Of a stretch of 21,739 nucleotides of DNA, positions 1-8,668 are shown in pieces. Made by a program: the position numbers and the translations under genes. Origin of the DNA: Conoideocrella luteorostrata (taxonomy: Eukaryota; Ascomycota; Sordariomycetes; Hypocreales; Clavicipitaceae); contig JASWJB010000502.1 of assembly GCA_032433595.1 (NCBI GenBank), positions 1-21,739 of the forward strand, in the 5' to 3' direction. The notes beneath the pieces were generated by a model. The model did no database searches, had not been told where the DNA came from, and saw only the letters and a list, made by a program, of their open reading frames with translations. The number at the start of each line of letters is the position of its first letter. The first letter of the stretch is position 1.

Positions 1-304
1 AAAAAAAATTCCGTCGGAAGTTACTCATTAATGTTTAAGCCGCGGCAGCTAGTAACTATATCATATAATGGGAGGCATAAAGTTTCTGTATACCTTCAGA
101 CATTATCTACGCTAGCAGGTATGTTAAGCCTTTATGCCACATACTGTATCTCATTGTCAAATGTATTTGTAGATAATCACAAGTGATGGGTGACCACGCC
201 TCTTGGCAATGCGGGTGCTGCCGCTTTCAATCAAGGAGAATCCACTCTTCGCTCCACATCACGTTATATACGGAGATACACTCACTCATTCATCATACGC
301 AAAT
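1..304. other. 3' flank of the P450 gene, no gene seen
   Basis: This stretch lies downstream of the P450 stop codon, which is on the minus strand. It should hold the 3' untranslated region and the left edge of the window. An A-run opens the window. A near-copy of the dispersed nonamer (TACGGAGA) lies near 270. I see no coding signal. Confidence 0.5.
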
Positions 305-2051
305 TCAATATCCCGGAACAATCGAGGCCCTCACATACAGCCCATTCGTCGCCTTCACCGTAACTAGCTGCTCAAACACCATTTTCGACTCATCCATCAA
401 CGCCTCATCCTGCAACACAAAATGAAACCTGCCAATCCACGCCGCCAGCAGGCACGCAAACTCAGCCTTTGAAAACGCCTGCCCGATGCAACTCCTTGGT
501 CCATGCAAGAACGTCAATAGGGCGTAGTTGCTGCTCGCACCCCCGGCGGACGCATCCTTGACGGAATGAGTGCCGCCGTCGTTGACAGACAGCCATCGTT
601 CTGGCTTGAAGTCGCCCGCATCAGCACCCCACAGCTTAGTGTTGACGTTGGTTCCCCATGCTGCCAGGATGAGATAAGTACCCTTGTGGATGGGGGTGTC
701 TTGGATGACAGTATCGCGGACGGCTTGGCGGAGCGTTTGTGGCACGGGTGAATACATGCGCAGGACTTCAGAACAGACGGCATTCAGGTAGGGCAGCTTG
801 TCGATGTCAGCCGACGAAATGTCTGTTTCTTCATCCACAGACGGTAGGTTGGACCGTATTTCGTCTCGAAGGCGGTTCTGCATGTCGGGAAATCGAGCCA
901 TGGCGTAGATCGCCCACGTCAAAGCCGAGCCGGTGGTTTCGTGCCCAGCCCCCAGAAATGTCATCATCTGGTCGATAAGCTCCGTTTCTGCAAACACGCC
1001 ACTCTTAAGCGCAACAGACACAATGTCCACGTCGTCGAGTTTGCCCTTGTCCAGCTTCTGCTTCTTCGCGTGAATGACATCCCTGCACACATCACGGACG
1101 ATCTTGGCTGAGCGGAGGACCTCCCTGACTCTCGGAAGTAGCACGTAATTCATTAAAGGCTCGACAGGGATGAAATGTCCCGTAATCTCGGCCAGCACCA
1201 TCAGCAGCCGATCCGTTCTGGACGGATGCGACAGCGTCATGTAAGTGTCCACCAGCTCGTTGTGCTCGTCGTGGATGGCGTCAAAATCTTTCCCCAAACC
1301 TGCAGTGCCGATTACGTCCAGAGTACATCTCGATGCCCACGCCCCGACTTCCATTTCCAGCACACCAGAGGCGCCACACCCTGCCGTCATGACACGCACC
1401 ACCTCCCGAGACTTTCGCCAGAAGAGAGGGTACAGATCCTTGATGTGGCGGAACGCAAAGGCCGGCATGAGATTGCGACGTTGAACCCTGTGGGCGTCTC
1501 CCTCGGCGAGGACGAGTCCGTGTCCGATGATGGGGCCGAGAGTGTCTCGTAGGAACTGGGGCTTTTCGAATTCGTAGCTCTTGGCGACGAGAACTTCGGA
1601 CAGGACCTGTGGGGTGGTGACGAGGAGCATTTCACGGTTGAAAGCCCAGCGGACGCGTATGAGGCCGTCGTTGGGGATTGTCTCCATCCTACAAACAAGG
1701 CCAGGTTAGGTCAGGTCAGGTCAGGTCTGGTAAGGTGAGACATCTCACGATGGAACTAAACAGTTCCACGCACCATTTCCGGGCCGTTGTGCCCAGGCCA
1801 TCCCCTATGGCTCTTCGGGTGTGTCCAAACAACCAATCCCCGCCAGGAGGTTGTGGCAGATGGCGATACGGCGACACAAAGAACGGATAGATGAAGATGG
1901 TATAGAAAGACCAAGCGCCAAGTAAAGCGCCGTAGATGATGGCAAACATCTGGATTGCGAGCGCGTGCGTCCAGGCATCTTGTCGGGTTTGGACGAACAG
2001 CAAGGTGGAGAGGGCGGCAACGACCGTAATAAGAGGGAGAGGAGGTGGCAT
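305..2051 (-). CDS. Microsomal cytochrome P450 monooxygenase
   Basis: Haem-thiolate monooxygenase, predicted to be ER-anchored and to need a P450 reductase. Exon 1 is 2051-1774 and exon 2 is 1688-305. The intron, 1773-1689 (85 nt), runs GTGCGT...TTGTAG and joins ARKW to METIPNDG, giving 553 residues, normal for a fungal P450. The N-terminus has hydrophobic stretches up to about residue 55, followed by a proline-rich hinge (HLPQPPGG). All core motifs are present: I-helix AGHETT at about 340-345, K-helix EVLR at about 400-403, PERW at about 455-458, and the haem loop FLHGPRSCIG with ligand Cys at about 493. The protein therefore looks catalytically intact. AGHETT and the GPRSCIG loop resemble the CYP3/CYP4-like side of the family, but I cannot assign a CYP family or substrate. 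Its neighbours upstream are dead SDR and APH genes, so a former metabolic cluster is possible. The start at 2051 gives the membrane anchor and has an acceptable context (G at -3). Confidence 0.93.
1708..1727. repeat. (AGGTC)4 pentanucleotide repeat inside the P450 intron
   Basis: There are four perfect AGGTC units, flanked by degenerate units (AGGTT before, TGGTA and AGGTG after). On the coding (minus) strand the array reads as repeated CTGAC followed by CTAAC, just upstream of the TTTGTAG acceptor. The microsatellite is thus built from sequences matching the fungal branch-point consensus CTRAY. Confidence 0.85.
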
Positions 2052-2660
2052 GTCGGTTGCGTTTACTCTGGATGCTCCTTGTGTTCAAACTTTTCAAGTC
2101 GAGTAAGATCAAAAGGGAAGGGAGCTTTGAGGGGCCGCACTGGCTTGTGCCGTGTGTGGTGGTATGGCCTGGATACTTATCCTCATGGTCTAACCACTAC
2201 TGTTCATCCGTGTTGCCTATTCGCCGCCATGGCTGGCCTGTACATTACGCAAGAAATGACGTGTAATCTGGATTACATTGTGAGGTGATCACCTCCGCCT
2301 TTCCCCTGCCTTCTTGAACACATGCGCCGTGACATGCCACGGTTCGAATGCAGAGGAAGCCGCCGGACGGGCACATCGCGATTGTGGCTCCGCCTCCGGT
2401 CAAGATGGACATCAAAGTATCCACTTCCCCGGGTTCGAGCAACGGACACAGTGCGGGGTGCATTAAATCAGATCCCGGGGGACTTCGTAACGCTGTTTGG
2501 GATTGGGGAACTAACTATACTGGATACCTTTTTGGTATGTCGATACTAGGAGCAGTACTCCGTAGTTATCGGCCAATCAAATGTGTATTACGCCCTCGCA
2601 TAGGCGCCAACTAGGATGTGATGGTAGCGTCATCACATGCTGCTTGGTGGTGATAGAGTT
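2052..2660. other. P450 upstream region and intergenic DNA
   Basis: This is the presumed promoter side of the P450 gene. It contains a GGATAAG (GATA-type) site within the near-palindrome at about 2172-2183 and a perfect 14-bp palindrome at 2282-2295. It also holds the first exact copy of the dispersed nonamer, at 2556-2564 on the minus strand. The ORFs here (for example 2245-2463 minus and 2348-2614 plus) show no recognisable family. Confidence 0.45.
2556..2564 (-). repeat. TACGGAGTA dispersed nonamer, copy 1
   Basis: Exact copy on the minus strand, in the intergenic DNA between the P450 and the APH relict. See the finding on this motif family. Confidence 0.8.
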
Positions 2661-2669
2661 TACGGAGTA
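2661..2669 (+). repeat. TACGGAGTA dispersed nonamer, copy 2
   Basis: Exact copy lying at the 3' end of the APH relict, where recognisable coding similarity stops. Confidence 0.8.
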
Positions 2670-3450
2670 CTCTTGCTCAAAAATCGCAAGATTGTCTCTT
2701 TGGTGTGTTCCGTTTAAGGCTCATGATGCATCCGCTCCAGGAATTTGTCGGTGTCTCTCAGAGAATGCATTCATTGCCTCGCTTCTGGCATAATATACTC
2801 ATGATAAGGGAGGAGTCACCCTGTTGTGTCCAGGTCAATAATACCGACGGTTTTGTTCCCGTAGACCAGTATATTTAACTTACTCAAGTCTCTGTGCGTG
2901 GCTTCCAGCGTTTCGAATGACTGTTAATACAAGGGATATACGGAGTAGTTCCTATCAACTAAGAGGCATGCTCTGACAGTCTGCCTCAACGCTTGCAGCC
3001 ATTTTATAATGCCTCGTGACGGTCTTGGCTTGATGCAGACCGGCCTCAAAAGTATATTCAAGGGCAGGCAACAATCATGAGATGAGGCCACTGTCTATAT
3101 TTACGATTCCTATCACCGTGGGAGGTGGCCTGGAGTAGACGTTCTGCTGCGGCTGGAAGAAAATGTAGTCTATAGACTCCTCCTGCCGGCTGTTCTATCT
3201 ATACAAGGCTGCTATCTGCCCCTTTATCCTGCTCATTATGATATACATATCACACTTCTAGGTAAAGGCGCGGCCTAAAGACCAGCGTTTCTTCGGCCGT
3301 GAACCGCATCGCATGAACCTCCCGCCGGGTGCACGAGCCGCTTGGCGTTGACGGAAATGTTGAGAATGGAGCATCTTTAGGCGAGAGATCAGCGGCCTTC
3401 ACATGAAATAGCGAAACCGTGTCGTGCGACAACGATGCCCGGTTGGGCAT
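2665..3450 (-). pseudogene. Decayed APH-family (aminoglycoside phosphotransferase-like) kinase gene
   Basis: On the minus strand, pieces of an APH/choline-kinase-like fold appear in the right order across about 260 codons, the usual size of fungal APH-domain proteins. A possible start is at 3450. The segment EVHAMRFTAEET..PRLY at about 3320-3260 matches the N-lobe pattern EAxAMxFVAxxT..PRVY. A +1 shift follows, then YIIMSRIKGQ (about 3245-3216), matching the hinge YIxMxRIPG. Next comes a segment resembling the domain's middle, then the catalytic loop HRDLSKLN and GIIDLD (about 2896-2823), with the Brenner-type HxDxxxxN and DxD residues still readable. A C-terminal tail follows (FLERMHHEP, then ETILRF). 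In-frame stops occur near 3196 (TAG), 3076 (TGA), 2925 (TAA), 2817 (TGA) and 2772 (TGA), and there are at least two frame changes, so no functional protein is expected. Intron explanations are unlikely because the stops are spread through conserved parts. Family assignment is from motifs only. Confidence 0.72.
2939..2947 (+). repeat. TACGGAGTA dispersed nonamer, copy 3
   Basis: Exact copy inside the APH relict, between its middle segment and the catalytic-loop segment. Confidence 0.8.
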
Positions 3451-3483
3451 GGCGACATCCAGCTCAGAGAAAGAAGGCAGGAG

Positions 3484-3492
3484 TACGGAGTA
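3484..3492 (+). repeat. TACGGAGTA dispersed nonamer, copy 4
   Basis: Exact copy just upstream of the possible APH relict start (3450). Near-copies follow at 3644-3651 (TACGGAGC) and about 3816-3825 (TGCGGAGTA). Confidence 0.8.
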
Positions 3493-3956
3493 GCTAGCTC
3501 GTAACTTACACCAACTCAAGTGGGACCCACCCGAAAAAACATCGAAGCTATTTTCGGCCCAAATAGGCAACCCATACGATATTGGAGTGAATTTTGGCCC
3601 CGTGAACGATTCATCGTTTGCAAAGCACAACCTGATCTAGCAGTACGGAGCATATCCGGAGCATTTCTTGCATTGTATACCATTTGCGCCAATGACGCCG
3701 GATCAAGAGCATCAATTACGCTAACCAGACACTATTTCCCGACGCTCAATTGATGAATACTCCCAATCTTGCAGACTGTGGCACATTCATGTGGCTTTTC
3801 CAGATCCGGTAGGTATGCGGAGTATGCGTTGTTAAAATGGCACTCCTTGACGTATTGCGGCAGTGGAGGCTCCAGTTCAGAGGTTATATATCGATCGATC
3901 CTGCCGATGAATTGATATCAGCATAAGTCCCCAGCCACCTGCACCCTAAAACAACG

Positions 3957-4275
3957 AGTGGTGGTTCAGGGCGTCCAAGGATATCGGCCGTCTGGATCTA
4001 CTTGTCAACAATGCCGGACATCTTGAGCCTTGTTACCGCCTGGCTCTCTCACAAAGCAGCCGATGCTTGCTGGTGATGTACATAATTGTGTGATTAGCGC
4101 ATGAGCGATGCGAATAACTCTTGAGTTTCGACAGGCCGCACAATTTTCCTGGTATTGAATAGCTGCATGCGTACTACGGAGTACTCAGCCTTATGAAACG
4201 ATCTTCGCCAGTCGGCCGAGTAGTTAGTGAGGCTGCTGAAGAATCCAGGTAACGGCCATTCATGAGCATTAAATA
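3957..4275 (+). pseudogene. Decayed short-chain dehydrogenase/reductase (SDR) fragment
   Basis: The frame starting near 3977 reads KDIGRLDLLVNNAGHLEP (3977-4030). This is the SDR signature in which NNAG marks the end of strand beta-4. A frameshifted AADACW (4056-4073) follows, resembling the usual xxDAWW after that motif. Then comes TGRTIFLVLNS (about 4131-4163), resembling GGxIINVSS. A Tyr-containing PYET (about 4189-4200) stands where the YxxxK active site would be, without the Lys. A weak VTAIH lies near 4245-4260. Stops lie both upstream (about 3949) and within. The N-terminal TGxxxGIG cofactor loop was not found, so the relict is truncated as well as shifted. An exact nonamer copy (4175-4183) sits between the last two pieces. 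The first segment is convincing; the later ones are supportive only. Confidence 0.62.
4175..4183 (+). repeat. TACGGAGTA dispersed nonamer, copy 5
   Basis: Exact copy inside the SDR relict. It is flanked on both sides by GTAC, giving GTAC-TACGGA-GTAC at 4171-4184. Confidence 0.8.
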
Positions 4276-4649
4276 TGAGTTGGCGCCACACTTGTTAAGC
4301 CACGCGCTACCTGTCAAGTGGCGTTGCCGGGGTAACCGGGTGCATGCAACAGTTGAATTGTGTGTTGATCCGAGCTCCATGTTCAAGCTCCAGTTTCCAG
4401 TTCTGGCAGCGGCGCTAGGGCATGGCCTTGCGGGCTGCGTATTTACTTTCATGCTCTTCCCGGAACGTCTGCATGGGCACCCCTCCCACCACAAGGATTG
4501 TGTGACAGCGGCATCTACACTGAACAAATGTTTGTTGGTGTTCCTGGTGGTGTTCAGTTCTAAATAATATATACTTTTACTGTCCTTCTTCTCCAGACAT
4601 CTTGGACCTTGACTTGACGCGACGATTCGCGCGGTCGACCACAGCCAAG
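4276..4649. other. Presumed promoter and 5' leader of kinesin-5
   Basis: This region lies immediately upstream of the kinesin start. An AT-rich AATATATA tract at about 4566-4573 sits roughly 80 nt before the ATG, followed by a pyrimidine-rich stretch (TTTTACTGTCCTTCTTCTCC). These fit a core promoter or leader, but no transcription start can be fixed from sequence. The 101-codon ORF at 4262-4567 has no recognisable family. Confidence 0.4.
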
Positions 4650-7600
4650 ATGGCTTCCCGACGAACTACGCGCTCCGATCGGGAGCTAAGCCGGTCAACC
4701 ATGAGTTCCAGTGTTCGCTCAGGTGCTGGCAGCCGGCTGGGCACAACAAGACAGCCCTCAGTACGATCATCAACAATGAGGCAGCCCTCGTCGCTCAGCG
4801 TGGCTAGAGGCATTCCCGATCGCGCCGGTGCTGCGTCTCCGGCGAATTCGATATCGACAGCCGCTACGGGCACCAAGCGCAAGGAACGCGATTATGAATC
4901 TGAAATTGGCGGCAGCGTTTCCGGCGGTGGCGGCGGTGAAGAGACCAACATCAACGTTGTTGTAAGATGTCGAGGACGGAGTCAACGCGAGGTCAAGGAG
5001 AACAGTACTGTCGTTGTGCAAGCGGACGGGGTCAAGGGAAAGGCCGTCGACCTGTTGCTTGGCCCCAACTCGCTAAGCAACAAGTCGTATACGTTTGATC
5101 GCGTATACTCGCAGGCCGCGGATCAAAATTTGGTCTTTGATGATACGGTCAAGCCCATACTGGAGGAGGTACGCCACAATCTCGGCAGACTCCTCGAGAA
5201 AAAAAATATATATATACTGATGCCTAACATGCTCTAGATGCTCGCTGGATATAACTGCACCATCTTCGCGTACGGACAAACCGGCACCGGAAAGACTTAC
5301 ACAATGTCGGGGGATATGAACGAGACCTTGGGCATGCTCTCCGATGAGGCGGGCATTATTCCGCGCGTGCTACACCAGCTATTCAAGGAACTCGGAATCG
5401 ATGACAAGGAGCATTGTGTCAAGTGCTCCTTTATTGAACTGTACAATGAAGAGCTGCGTGATCTTCTTTCCGTCGATGAAAGCGCCAAGCTCAAGATTTA
5501 TGACGATGCGTCCAGAAAGGGCCACGCTGCAACCCTTGTGCAAGGCATGGAGGAGAAGCACATAAAAGATGCTTCTGAGGGTATCAAGGTGCTTCAGGAT
5601 GGCAGCTTGAAACGCCAGGTAGCAGCGACAAAGTGTAATGACCTGAGTTCTCGAAGTCATACGGTTTTCACAATCACGGCTTACGTCAAGAAGGCAAACA
5701 ATCAGGGTGTGGATGACTTCGTCAGTGCCGGCAAGCTGAATCTGGTGGATTTGGCTGGTAGCGAAAACATTCAACGATCTGGGGCGGAGAATAAACGAGC
5801 TACCGAAGCTGGTCTCATCAACAAGTCGCTCCTTACGCTCGGTCGCGTTATCAACGCGCTGGTGGATCGCAATGCTCATATTCCGTACAGAGAGTCCAAG
5901 TTGACGCGCCTGCTGCAGGACTCGCTTGGGGGTCGTACCAAGACTTGCATTATTGCCACTATATCCCCCGCAAAGGCCAACCTCGAAGAGACTATCTCCA
6001 CCCTCGATTATGCGTTCCGTGCCAAGAACATCAAGAATAAGCCTCAAGCGAACCCGATGCTCAATAAAAAGATGCTGCTAAACGACTTCGCCAACGAAAT
6101 CGAGAAGCTAAAGGGCGAACTCATTGCAACGAGGCAACGCAACGGTGTCTATCTCTCCAATATCGCATACGAGGAGTTGACTGCGCAAAGTGAAACACGC
6201 CGCATTGTGCTGGACGACCAAACCGCCAAGATTGAAACTTTGGAGACGAACCTGAGGAACAAGGTCCAGGAGTTGTTTGCTATGAATACTTCTTTTGCGG
6301 GATTGAAGAAAGATCATGAGAGAACCAAGACTCAGCTGGACGATACCAAGGGAGTGCTCGACCAGACGGAGATTGTCCTCTCCGCGACACGCAGAACCCT
6401 CGCGGAAGAAACACATTTGAGAAAGGCGCATGAGCAGACAGAAGAGAAGCTAACAGAGATTGGAGGCGAACTCATCAACAAGCTCCACAAGACGGTGCAT
6501 GATGTTACCGGCCTCCGGTCAAAGAACAAGAGAAAGTCTGACCTTCAAACACTGAACAGAGCCACCTGGGGGACATCGCAGGCACAAGTTTCCGATGTCA
6601 CCTCTATGGTAGAGCGGCGCGTGCTGGAATTTCAGGAAGAGCAACAAGGACACATTGCAAGCGTGTCAGAGCGAATGGGCTCCTTCGTGGACGAGGAACT
6701 GCAAAAGCTGTCATCGACACAGGCTTTCTTGGATGAGCATCTTTTAGTGTTTGCCGAGTCAAAGAGGAAGATGCTAGACAAGAACCAAGAATCCAAGATC
6801 GAGATGGACAAGGCGCTCGATGACATCAAACTCATTCGCGATATGGTCAAGGATAAGGTCGGGGAGAGACTTCAGGTCATGTCGCAAGCTGCCGAGAAGA
6901 TTTCTGGAGAGGTCTTGCAGGAGATGACGGACTTTCACACTCAAGTAGGTGCCCTGATGCGTGCCGTTAAGAGGACTCTACTGGTTGCTAACTGTGTATA
7001 GCTTCACAATTCGTACAGCACGCTTGGCAAAGACTTCAAGTCCATATTCGAGGATCTTGTCAAGCACATTACAGCACAGCGCAGCGAGGCTGACAGCCTG
7101 CGACGACAGTTGCAAAGCGCCATGAACACAGTTGCTCTACAAAATAACAGCCTCTCGACACGTGTCCAGGAAGCCTTGGAAGATGAGCGTCGTCAGACCG
7201 CAGAGGATGCCCAGAAACTTATGGCACAGATGACATCCCTGTTCAAGTCACAGGCTGAAGCGCAAGAGGCACGTATGGTGGATCGTGCAGCTCTTATTCA
7301 GAAGAGTGTCGGCGAGTCCAACGTCTGCATGGAGGCTGCAATGTCACACTATACGCAAGGAATGGAGGGCTGGGACGAGAAGGAAAACCAGTTGATGGAG
7401 GATGTCAAGAAGTCGCGTGAGCAGCTAAAGAATCAGCTAAAAGACGACTGGACTGTAGCAAGCGACCAAAGCACAGCCATCCAGAACGTGGCCAAGTCGA
7501 TTCACGCCGAAACTGCTCGTGTTGCGGAGGAACAGACGGGCGACCTGGACACGCAGATGGAAGCATTGGACGACGTTGTCAGTCGCGCCAAGTTAGACAA

Positions 7601-8297
7601 CGCTGGCCATCAAAAGTCTAACAGCCAGTCTCTCCAGGCGCTGTCTGATACCGTGGAGCAGTCGTTTGGTAACATCTCAGCCCACTTTAAGACGACATTT
7701 GAAAGAGTCCAGAACCTTGGCGACGGCATGGAGCTGGATACGAAAGACCTTCGCGACGGCCTGGAGCCGCTTGAATCACAACTGTGCCAACCACTGGTGA
7801 ATCTGCGCGAAGGGATTGCATCCACTTCATTACAGGAGTACAATCCAACCGGCGACACCCCTCAGAAGACTACATATCACTACCCGACGAAACTTCCTCG
7901 AACACAGCCACAAGATATCATCAGCTCCAGGATCGATGAGGAGCCTACTTCAGTTATGGCTGATGAGTCTGTAGTAGACTCGTCCATATTGTTTCCTGAT
8001 GTGGGACACAAGAGTTCGCCAATCACCACAATGAGACAGTCAAGTGCCAGCATGAGTTTGCGAGAGATGAACCCAAACGTTACAACGAACCTTACCACGG
8101 GCGCATTGAACTTTGATCCGCGGGCCAGCAGCATGTCGATGCCGCCGGAGCACACGATGCCTAGTTTCAGGAAACCAACTTCTCGGATAGTGAGGGGCCT
8201 CAAGAAACAGTCTGTTTTGATGGAGGGGCGAGAAAATATGTTGCCCGTGACTTTTGAGCAGAGTTTGTCTAGGAGGAAGAGTCCCCGGCTGAACTGA
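4650..8297 (+). CDS. bimC: Kinesin-5 (BimC/Eg5-type) mitotic motor
   Basis: Plus-end-directed tetrameric kinesin that crosslinks and slides antiparallel spindle microtubules; family members are normally essential for spindle bipolarity. Exons are 4650-5168, 5238-6944 and 7002-8297. Introns are 5169-5237 (69 nt, GTACGC...CTCTAG) and 6945-7001 (57 nt, GTAGGT...GTATAG), both with a CTAAC branch site. The product is 1173 residues, close to other fungal BimC proteins. A basic Ser/Arg-rich head of about 95 residues precedes the motor. The motor has P-loop GQTGTGKT (about 186-193), switch I NDLSSRSH (about 307-314) and switch II LVDLAGSE (about 342-349). A kinesin-5-type neck (LDYAFRAKNIKNKP) and a long coiled-coil stalk follow. 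Near residue 1028 the tail carries a BimC box (NPTGDTPQK...YHYP), whose Thr-Pro is the expected Cdk1 site. ATG 4650 has a strong context (A at -3, G at +4); an upstream in-frame stretch lacks an ATG. The first intron joins ILEE to MLAGYNCTIF exactly as the family requires. Confidence 0.97.
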
Positions 8298-8668
8298 TGA
8301 TTGAGTAATGGATTATGGGAACGACCGAGTTGGGGCTTGAGAGGGGATCGAATCCGTGTGGTATATGGACCGGGTTGGAATTAGGGCCGGTGTTTGGAGT
8401 TTGACAAGGACACATTCGTTTTCTTCGCTTCATTTCATGGCGCGGTTGGATTATGTTACAGGGTTATTAGCTGGTAGATACCCTTTGACTTTATATTGAC
8501 ATCATGGTGGTAGTATAGAATGAGATTATATCTTTCCGATTCAATCAGTTCGTCCTGAATATAATCTGTGATTATCGAAAATGCCATGGTTCTGGGCGTC
8601 CCAAGACAGTCATGAGCATTGAATTATTTGCTCCCGCCGCAGACCCTGATATACACCGCGCGTGACAA
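8298..8668. other. Convergent 3' region between kinesin-5 and the Rrn9-domain gene
   Basis: This 371-bp interval is shared by two converging genes and should contain both 3' untranslated regions. It is AT-richer than the flanking exons. I see no conserved ORF and no structured RNA. Confidence 0.5.

Noticed and set aside
2282..2295. Perfect 14-bp palindrome GAGGTGATCACCTC upstream of the P450
   Set aside because: About one 14-bp palindrome is expected by chance in a window this size; kept only as a note in the promoter entry.
2335..2360. tRNA B-box-like GGTTCGAAT near 2340, and a similar word near 20290
   Set aside because: The B-box continuation (CC) is missing and no acceptor stem or anticodon arm could be drawn.
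2245..2463. 72-codon minus ORF upstream of the P450
   Set aside because: No family motif; lies in the presumed promoter region.
4262..4567. 101-codon plus ORF before kinesin-5
   Set aside because: No recognisable domain, and it runs into the kinesin core-promoter zone.
4602..4649. Upstream extension of the kinesin reading frame
   Set aside because: It opens at a TTG, not an ATG. The ATG at 4650 has a strong initiation context.
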